From contig JAAEPJ010000494.1 in NCBI GenBank assembly GCA_024222485.1, positions 1-64,000 of the forward strand: a stretch of DNA of 64,000 nt, given 5' to 3'. Positions 53,536 through 61,000 of this stretch are shown here, in pieces. Within the stretch, counting starts at the first letter, position 1. Each line of letters opens with the position of its first letter. The notes beneath the pieces were generated by a model, which was given only the letters and a program-made list of their open reading frames with translations, searched no databases and was not told where the DNA came from. Origin of the DNA: a bacterium (lineage in GTDB: Bacteria > RUG730 > JAAEPJ01). Made by a program: the position numbers and the translations under genes.

Positions 53536-53864
53536 ATGCGTAAAATTATAGCGAGTATTTTATTTTTTGGTTGTGCAACTAGGGTGGGTGACTTTACTGT
53601 AATGTCTACTGTATGAATATTAAGAGTAATATTCATACAGTAGAAAATAAAAGGGTCATTGGTAAAGATACTGCTCATATAATTTTTTTCATACCAACGA
53701 AAAGAGCACCTAATTTAAAGGAAGCGATTGATAATGCAATTGAAAAAAAATCAGGAGTCGTTGGACTTGCAGATGTGACCTTGAAAAGAGGTTTTTGGTA
53801 TATTCCAGGTCTTTATGGGAAAGATTACTATGTAGTAGAAGGTAATCCTATTATTGAGAAATAA
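53536..53864 (+). pseudogene. Small lipoprotein gene broken by a frameshift (or a two-part overlapping gene)
   Basis: The first frame (53536-53616) encodes a signal peptide with lipobox FFGC (Cys13) and ATRVGDFTVMSTV, then stops. The second frame (from ATG at 53613, overlapping in ATGA) encodes NIKSNIHTVENK, DTAHIIFFIPT, NLKEAIDNAIEK, WYIPGLYGKDYYVVEGNP. I recall a family of short lipoproteins of about 110 residues that read GCATRVGDFTVxSTKN...HIIxxIPT...YVVEGTP in one frame. The two halves therefore look like one gene shifted by -1 between STV and NIKS. A perfect 17-bp inverted repeat sits exactly at the join. Coupled translation through ATGA would give two separate halves, so function is doubtful. 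Function of the family is unknown to me. Confidence 0.75.
53605..53644 (+). repeat. Perfect 17-bp inverted repeat at the frameshift
   Basis: TCTACTGTATGAATATT (53605-53621) and its exact complement (53628-53644) flank a six-base loop AAGAGT. The stem contains both the first-frame stop and the second-frame ATG. Confidence 0.95.
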
Positions 53865-53883
53865 TATTTTTGATTTTAAATTT

Positions 53884-53919
53884 AAGAAAGCGGCAATTTG
53901 TAAAGATTGCCGCTTTCTT
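53884..53919 (+). terminator. Intrinsic terminator after rplM-rpsI and the lipoprotein gene
   Basis: AAGAAAGCGGCAAT (53884-53897) pairs perfectly with its complement (53906-53919) around an eight-base loop. The GC-rich core is unusual for this region. The T-run after it is weak (AGGGTTTT). Probably a terminator, also usable on the minus strand. Confidence 0.7.
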
Positions 53920-54064
53920 AGGGTTTTGGGGAGCAGGTTAAGTTTGTAAATTTTTTACTATATTTTGTTTTCTATCGAGAGAGATCTTTATGAAAAAATA
54001 AGGAGTAAATTCTTGGATATAGCAGGTTCTATAATAGCAGGCGCCTATATAAGGAGGATAAATA

Positions 54065-55258
54065 ATGTTATCTAGATTATCTAAAAGATCAGCATCTATT
54101 GAAGCATCTGTTACCTTGACGATTTCAAGTACAGCTAAGGCATTAAAAGCAGAAGGTCATCCTGTTATTTCTTTTGGTGCAGGTGAGCCGGACTTTGATA
54201 CTCCTGAGTATATTAAGTTTGCTGCTAAACGAGCGATTGATGATGGGTTTACTAAGTATACGCCATCTGCAGGAATCATTGAGCTTAAAAATGCTATCTG
54301 TGAAAAATTGAAAGTTGATAATAGTTTAGACTATAACCCATCGCAAATTGTTGTTTCTAATGGTGCTAAGCATAGTCTTTACAATGCAATTTTTGCAATA
54401 TGTGATGAAGGGGATGAAGTTATTGTTTTTTCTCCTTATTGGGTGACTTATATCGAGCAGATTAAACTTGCGGGTGCTGTCCCTGTGGTTGTGGAAACTA
54501 AGGGAGCGGATAACTTTAGAATTGATTTTGCTAAACTATTTGAAAAGATCACAGCAAAGACCAAGGCTATTATTATTAATTCACCGAGTAATCCTACCGG
54601 TGTAGTTTATTCTGAAGAAGAACTAAAGAAGCTAGCAGATATTGCAATAGCAAAAGATTTTTATATTATTTCTGATGAAATTTATGAAAAGATTATTTAT
54701 GATGCCAAACATTTTTCGATCGCTATTTTTAGTGATGAAATTAAAGATAGGACAATTGTTATTAATGGTGTAAGTAAAGCCTATTCTATGACTGGGTGGC
54801 GGATTGGTTACTTGGCAGCGCCACAGGATATTGCGAGTGCTATTAATAATGTTCAGAGTCATATGACATCTAATGCTGGCTCAGTTTCTCAGAAAGCTTC
54901 TTTAGCAGCAATAAGTGAGGAATATCTTTTTGAGGAAAATAATATTAAGTTTCAAGAAAGGCGTGATTATATGGTTGAAAAACTTAATTCATTAACAGGG
55001 CTTGAATGTCCTACCCCTCAGGGTGCATTTTATGTTTTTCCTGATATTTCTAAGTATTTAGGCAAAACGGTTGATGGGGAGAAGATTAATAATACTGTTG
55101 ATTTTTGCAGGTTGTTGTTGGAAAAAGAAAAAATAGCTGTTATCCCTGGGGATGCGTTTGGAGATGTAAGCTGTATTCGATTTTCCTATGCAACAGCTAT
55201 GTCAGATATTAAAGAAGGGTTGGACAGGTTTGAGCAGTTTTTAAAGACTATAAATTAA
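54065..55258 (+). CDS. Aspartate aminotransferase family PLP enzyme (class I)
   Basis: Transaminates aspartate with 2-oxoglutarate or a related pair. The 397 residues belong to the I-gamma aspartate aminotransferases: ISFGAGEPDFDTPEYIK, TKYTPSAGIIELKNAI, NGAKHSLYNAIFAI, INSPSNPTGVVYSEEE, FYIISDEIYE, and the Schiff-base lysine in GVSKAYSMTGWRIGYLAAP. AGGAGG lies six bases before the ATG. It stands between the terminator at 53919 and the homocitrate-synthase-like gene. Amino-acid specificity cannot be fixed from sequence. Aspartate is the family default. Confidence 0.92.
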   Translation: MLSRLSKRSASIEASVTLTISSTAKALKAEGHPVISFGAGEPDFDTPEYIKFAAKRAIDDGFTKYTPSAGIIELKNAICEKLKVDNSLDYNPSQIVVSNGAKHSLYNAIFAICDEGDEVIVFSPYWVTYIEQIKLAGAVPVVVETKGADNFRIDFAKLFEKITAKTKAIIINSPSNPTGVVYSEEELKKLADIAIAKDFYIISDEIYEKIIYDAKHFSIAIFSDEIKDRTIVINGVSKAYSMTGWRIGYLAAPQDIASAINNVQSHMTSNAGSVSQKASLAAISEEYLFEENNIKFQERRDYMVEKLNSLTGLECPTPQGAFYVFPDISKYLGKTVDGEKINNTVDFCRLLLEKEKIAVIPGDAFGDVSCIRFSYATAMSDIKEGLDRFEQFLKTIN

Positions 55259-55378
55259 TTATAGTTATAATAGTTGATATATTTGTATATTTTTTTTGTG
55301 AGATAATATATAAAATGAAAAGGACTATTCATTATATTGAATAAGAGTTTAAGGAAAAACTTAAAATGGAGGGTAATT

Positions 55379-56623
55379 ATGGCAGATAAAAAAATTTATA
55401 TAATTGATGTAACTAATAGAGATGGTGTCCAGACAGCTAATCTTGGGCTAGCTAAGATGGAAAAAACAATGTTAAATATTTATTTGGCGAAAATGGGTGT
55501 TTTTCAATCAGAGTTTGGATTTCCTGTGACAACGCATGAGACGAATTATTTACAAGCTAACCTTGCACTTGCTGAGCAGGGGGTTATGCGAGGGATGCGT
55601 TTAAGTGGTTGGGCGCGTGCAGTTAAAGAGGATGTCATTGCCTCTAAAAAGATGGTGCCGGGGCTTAAATACATGAACCTTTCCATGTCGACTTCTGATC
55701 AGATGATTGAGAATAAGTTTAAAGGCAAGGTTACGCAACAAGATATTATTGATATGTCATGTGAGGCTGTCGTTACAGCTAAGGAAATGGGTGTTGAAGG
55801 TATTGGTGTTAATGCTGAAGATGCTTCAAGAACTGATATCGAATTTTTGACAAAATTTGCTATTGCTGTTATGGAAGCTGGTGCGGACCGATTTAGATAT
55901 TGTGATACATTGGGGTATGATGATCCTTTTAGTATGTATGATAGAATTGCACATATTGCTAAACATTCACAGATTGATATTGAGTTACACTGTCATAATG
56001 ATCTAGGGATGGTTGTAGCGACTAGCGTTGCTGGTGCTAAAGCTTGTATTGATAATGGAGTGAATGCGTACATTAATACAACGGTTAATGGGCTTGGTGA
56101 GCGAGCAGGGAATGCCGATTTAGTTTCTGTTATTTTAGCACTTCTTAAATCAAGCGGTTTTGGGAGAGATGAAAAGTATCAGCTTGATGAAAATATCGAT
56201 CTTGCATTTGCTTGGAAGATCGCAAAGTATGCTTCTTATGCTTTTGGTGTGCCAATTCCTATTAATCAGCCGGGTGTTGGACAGAATGCTTTTGCGCATG
56301 AGTCTGGTATCCATGCGGATGGAGCATTAAAAGATAGAAGAAATTATGAGCTGTATGATTTTGAAGAGCTTGGTCGTGGTGAGGCAGAGGTTGTTGAGAC
56401 TGGTAGACAGATTACAACGGGTGAATATGGTGGGATCAAAGGTTTTAGAAATGTTTATGGTGAAATGGAAGTTAATTTTGAAACGGAAGACGAGGCAAAG
56501 AAAATTTTAGAGCTTGTAAGATGTGCGAATGTTCATACACAAAAACCTTTGATTGAAGATGAGCTTTTGTTTATTGCTAGGCATCCTAAACAAGCGAAAC
56601 AAATTTTGACGGTTGCACCGTAA
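55379..56623 (+). CDS. Homocitrate synthase / 2-isopropylmalate synthase family enzyme
   Basis: A Claisen-condensing TIM-barrel enzyme (DRE-TIM family) of 414 residues. Seen: IIDVTNRDGVQTANLGL (metal and keto-acid site, with NRDG in place of LRDG), FRYCDTLGYDDPFSMYDRI, the metal-binding histidines in IELHCHNDLGMV, NTTVNGLGERAGNADL, and GQNAFAHESGIHADG. The short length and lack of a C-terminal LeuA dimer domain argue for a homocitrate- or Re-citrate-synthase-like activity, not leucine synthesis. The choice among these is open. The start is the ATG six bases after GGAGG. An upstream in-frame TTG would add 14 residues including the ribosome site. Confidence 0.85.
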   Translation: MADKKIYIIDVTNRDGVQTANLGLAKMEKTMLNIYLAKMGVFQSEFGFPVTTHETNYLQANLALAEQGVMRGMRLSGWARAVKEDVIASKKMVPGLKYMNLSMSTSDQMIENKFKGKVTQQDIIDMSCEAVVTAKEMGVEGIGVNAEDASRTDIEFLTKFAIAVMEAGADRFRYCDTLGYDDPFSMYDRIAHIAKHSQIDIELHCHNDLGMVVATSVAGAKACIDNGVNAYINTTVNGLGERAGNADLVSVILALLKSSGFGRDEKYQLDENIDLAFAWKIAKYASYAFGVPIPINQPGVGQNAFAHESGIHADGALKDRRNYELYDFEELGRGEAEVVETGRQITTGEYGGIKGFRNVYGEMEVNFETEDEAKKILELVRCANVHTQKPLIEDELLFIARHPKQAKQILTVAP

Positions 56624-56728
56624 ATTTTTTAGGGTATTAAATTAATTTTAGCTTCTGCTGTTTAAAAGTAGCTATAATTTATTTAGATTTTTTGGTTTAA
56701 TGTTTTTAAGTTTTTGTTATTTTAGTTG

Positions 56729-56802
56729 GGGCGGTTAGCTCAGTTGGTTAGAGTACTTGCTCGACACGCAAGGGGTCGGTGGTTCGAATCCACTACCGCC
56801 CA
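56729..56802 (+). tRNA. tRNA-Val (anticodon GAC) with C33
   Basis: A cloverleaf of 74 bases. Acceptor GGGCGGT pairs with ACCGCCC, the discriminator is A, and no CCA is encoded. The D-arm is GCTC/GAGT with one G-T pair. The anticodon stem CTTGC/GCAAG holds the loop TCGACAC, and the T-arm contains GGTTCGAATCC. The anticodon is GAC (Val). Position 33 is C, while almost all elongator tRNAs have U33. Confidence 0.88.
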
Positions 56803-57027
56803 ATTTTTAGTATTTTATATGGCTACTTATCTATAGATATAGAAAAGTAGCTCTGCTACTATATCTCTTTTTATTTTTGAAATTTTATTTTGCCTTTAAG
56901 CTAACCAGTTAGAAAAAATATATTATAGAAACCTATTATTTTTCCTTAAGTAGATACTCTAATTTTAGCGTTATTTTTAATTATCTTATAATAAAGGTAA
57001 TAACATTATAAAAAATGAGGAATCTTG

Positions 57028-57918
57028 ATGAAACACATCCCTGTTTTAATGGCTGAAGTTATTAAATTTTTACAGATTAAAGAAAGTATGCGGGTTATTG
57101 ATGCGACTTGCGGAGCAGGTGGGCATAGTCATGAGTTTGTTAAGTTAGTTGGGGAATCTGGGCAAGTTTTTGCTTTTGAAAAAGATGAGAAATCTTTTGA
57201 GGCATTGCTTGAGTACTTGCCGGAAGCTAAGTTGTTTAATAAAAGCTATACGGAAATGTCCGTTATTCCTAAGCCTGTTGATGCTATTTTGTTTGATCTT
57301 GGTGTTTCTTCTATGCAACTTGATGAGGCAGAGAGAGGATTTTCATTCCGTAAGGATGGAGCATTGGACATGCGATTTTCTAAGAAACAGACTAAGACTG
57401 CAGCTGAGATCGTTAACAATTATTCTTTTTTAGATTTAAGAAGAATAGTTAAACAATATGGCGAAGAGAAAAAGGCAGCTAAAATTGCCAGACGAATTTG
57501 TGATGCACGAGCTAAACAAAAAATTTCTACAACCTTAGAGTTAGAAAAAATTATTTATATGCCTAATTATAGCGATAGAAAACATCCGGCAACACGGACA
57601 TTTCAGGCACTTAGAATTGAGACTAATAGTGAGTTATTGACTGTAGAGCGAGGGATTGAGATAGGCATTAGGATGTTAAAGTCTGGTGGTAGGCTTGGGG
57701 TCATTAGTTTTCATTCCCTTGAAGATAGGGTTGTGAAGAATAAGTTGAAAGAATTTTTGGGGAGCTGTTCTTGTCCTAAAAATTTACCAATTTGTGTTTG
57801 CGGGAAAAAGGCTGAGATTAGAGTTCTTACGAAGAAGCCAATATATCCTAGTTCTCTGGAAGTTAAGACAAATAGACGAGCAAGAAGTGCTATTTTCAGA
57901 GTCATTGAAAAATTATAA
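57028..57918 (+). CDS. rsmH: 16S rRNA (cytosine-1402-N4)-methyltransferase
   Basis: Methylates C1402 in the ribosomal P site using SAM. The 296 residues show KHIPVLMAEVIKFL, the SAM site VIDATCGAGGHS, LFDLGVSSMQLDEAERGFSF, ALDMRFSK, ATRTFQALRIETNSEL and GVISFHSLEDRVVK. A TTG one codon upstream is possible. The ATG follows GAGG by seven bases. In most bacteria rsmH heads the cell-division cluster (mraZ-rsmH-ftsL-ftsI-mur). Here no mraZ lies before it, and a giant exported protein gene follows 106 bases after it. Confidence 0.97.
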   Translation: MKHIPVLMAEVIKFLQIKESMRVIDATCGAGGHSHEFVKLVGESGQVFAFEKDEKSFEALLEYLPEAKLFNKSYTEMSVIPKPVDAILFDLGVSSMQLDEAERGFSFRKDGALDMRFSKKQTKTAAEIVNNYSFLDLRRIVKQYGEEKKAAKIARRICDARAKQKISTTLELEKIIYMPNYSDRKHPATRTFQALRIETNSELLTVERGIEIGIRMLKSGGRLGVISFHSLEDRVVKNKLKEFLGSCSCPKNLPICVCGKKAEIRVLTKKPIYPSSLEVKTNRRARSAIFRVIEKL

Positions 57919-58024
57919 CACAGCTTCGCTGTTTAGGGGTTTAACGCACAAAGATTTTTTTGTTTCTTTTTTTTAAAAAAAAGTTAAGATTAGATAAAGA
58001 AGAATATTTAGGAGAAAATTATTT

Positions 58025-61000
58025 ATGAAGATAAATATTAAAAAACTAACAAACCAAATATTTTTATTGGTTTTATTCTCATTTATGTTTAATATCTGCC
58101 AGCAGTTTAGCTATGCAAAAACATCACCTTTGGTTCAGAATAACGGGATATTCCCCAGCACTCTAATGAATAAATTGGCTACCTTTAAAGGCAGCCAAGA
58201 TAAAAAAATCTATATCATTAATGATTTACATTGTAACTATGAGGTACAAAATAAGATCGCTGGTATCTTAGATTTTTTATCAGAAAAATATGTGGATCGG
58301 TTATTGATCGGTGTTGAGGGCAATAGTGGGCTTTTAAATCAAACAAGGTTAAAGATGTTTTCTGATGGAGAGGTTAAAGCGCGCGTTCTTAAAGAGCTCC
58401 TAGCCGCTGGAGTTATCAGTGGCTGGGAAAAACATGCCTCAAATACTAATAAATCTTTAATTTTTGGAGTCGAAGACCAGAAGCTCTATCAAGCGAACTT
58501 TAAATCATTATATCAAAGCATGGGTCATTATGACTTTGCCGTAATTTTAGAGCAGAAGATTAAATTAATTTTAGAGATAGCACAATCAGCATTATTATCG
58601 AAGCATGGGCGAGAGCTATTAGCTCAACGCCGTTTATATTTAGAGGGTAAACTTAAGTTTAAAGCTTGGGTCGAGATATTACTGGCTGGTAAAATTTCCA
58701 ATAAAATTAATTTCACTACCCCACAGCTTGAGCTATTTAAGAATTTGAGTCACTTAGAAGACCGAATAGATTTTAATCTGGCAATGTTAGAAACAGAAGA
58801 TATTGTAAAAAATCTGGCTGTTTTTTTAACGAAAAATGAAAGGCAAGAGCTGAAAAAGTCTCAGGCAACAAGTATAAAAGTATATTATCATTATTTAGCA
58901 GAGTTATTAAAAGCTAAAAATATTATCCTGAAAAGAGATTATTTCCATTTTAATTTATATTTAAAACTGCTCAAAATGAAAGAGCAGCTTGATTGGTTTA
59001 AGTTGAATGAAGAAGTCAAAGAACTGTATTATGAGATCCAAGCTAAACATGAACAAAGAATAGCGAAAGAACTGATCTATGTGGCTAGATATTTTGATTT
59101 AATGATTCGTTATTCCCGCAATGAAACGAGCGCACGAGAGAGTGAGTTATGGCTGGGTGAGCAGGATGGGTTTGTTCCAAGATTAAAAAATTTGATTCAA
59201 AAATTATCCATCAAGGATTATTTGAGCTTAAATGAAGGATTACTAAAAGAAGTTTTGGTAAAGATCAATCGGTTTTATCTCTTAGTTAATGCTCGTAATG
59301 AAGTAATGGTTAATAATCTATTAAAGAGTATGCAAACAAATGACAAAGATATCGGCGCCTTGGTTGTTGGTGGGTATCATAGCGGGACGATTAAAAAGAT
59401 TTTGAGAAATAAGGGGATAAGTTATGAAGAGCTCATGCCTAGTGTGGATAAGGTTGCCAACTTAGAGCGTAGTCGAGAGGTTTATTTTAGCCGTCTTAAA
59501 GAGCAAGGGAAATCTTTTCGCTTTGCTCCTGTTCAAAATATGGCGTTACCTAAGCTGAGCTTAGCATATTTAGCTCTTGGCATGGTTAGTGACCAAGAAT
59601 TTGTCGGGAATATTATCGGTGTACTTTCAAGGTTGGATAGCAAAAAGTATAATGTTCGATTTTTGAGTGAGCTTGAAGAGTTTATTAAAAGTATCAGTAA
59701 GCTTGATGATTCTTTAAAGGGTGAATATAAGATTAAAATTGCTAATCTTAATCAAGAAATTTTGAGTAATAACATTCAAGAATCTTTGCTATTTTTATTT
59801 CAAGCGACAAAATCTAGTTTAAATTTTACGGCTTGGACTGGCAAACCATTTTATCTGAATCTGAGTGACTTCATTATTGAGGATAGGCATGGTTTGTTAG
59901 CAATATTTAATAATGTGCTTCGTTCAGACGATTTTTTAAATACGCCTATTTTTTCTGCTACAGAAATTTTAACGATGAAAGACTATCTGTCTAAAATTAT
60001 GTCTTCTGAGAACGAAGATAATCTTGATAATTTAGCTATTAACTGTATGTACTCTTACAGTTTAGCTAATAAAGATAATGCCACTTTAGAGATTGTTCCT
60101 GATAAACTGCTTTTAAAACTTTTTTATTCTAATACTTTAAGAGAAGACTTATTAAAGGTTTTTGATGAGTTTAATTCTTTAAGTCTGGAAACCGCAGGAA
60201 TGGATGATAACGAGAATTTAATAACTCAGAAAGAAGAGTGTCGAAATCTTCTTCGACTCATGATGCTTAACCTTTTAACACATGAAATTTCTGAACAATA
60301 TAACCAACCTAAATATCTTAAAAATCAGAATAGGGTCACTTTAGATAATCAAAATAAAGGTAGTTTTAACAATGCTCATGAAGAGGTTATCGCTCACCCG
60401 ATTCACTTACTAAATTATCAAAACATGCTAAAACTCGACAGTGAGTATAAAAAAAAATATAATCGTAAGATTCAGTTTTTGGAAAGTTTTACATTATTAA
60501 AAAAAGAGTATACTCAAAAAAAAGATGATCTGAAGGCTAGTTATTTAACGATAAAAATTAATCAAATTTTAAGAGTGAGAAGAAAAGAAATGCGGGACAT
60601 TGTTATTAAGATTCAAGATAATGCTGCGCTTTTAGGGGTAGAGATGGCTAAGATTATAGAGGAAAATATTATTTATAATATGGATACTAATATAGCAAAT
60701 TTTATCTATAGGTTATTAAGAGAAGAGCCTAATTCAGAATATTATTTATTTATTGAAATTTTTTTATCAATGTTATTTTTGCATGATACAGATTTTGAAG
60801 AAGAACAACAGCGTAATAGCGCGTTAAGAGATGTTGAGGAGCTTTTAGCTCTCCCTAAATTTTTTGAAAAGTTTCAAAAGTTTAAGTATATAAATAATAA
60901 TTTAATACATAGAATAAATATTCCTCTCCCATCTAGAATAATTGACCTGTTGAATAGCGATTCTGTTAATAATAAAAAGGTTATGAAAGCTGTTTTGCAA

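Noticed and set aside
53590-53644. Programmed -1 ribosomal frameshift
   Set aside because: A hairpin is present, but there is no slippery heptamer before it and the stop codon lies inside the stem.
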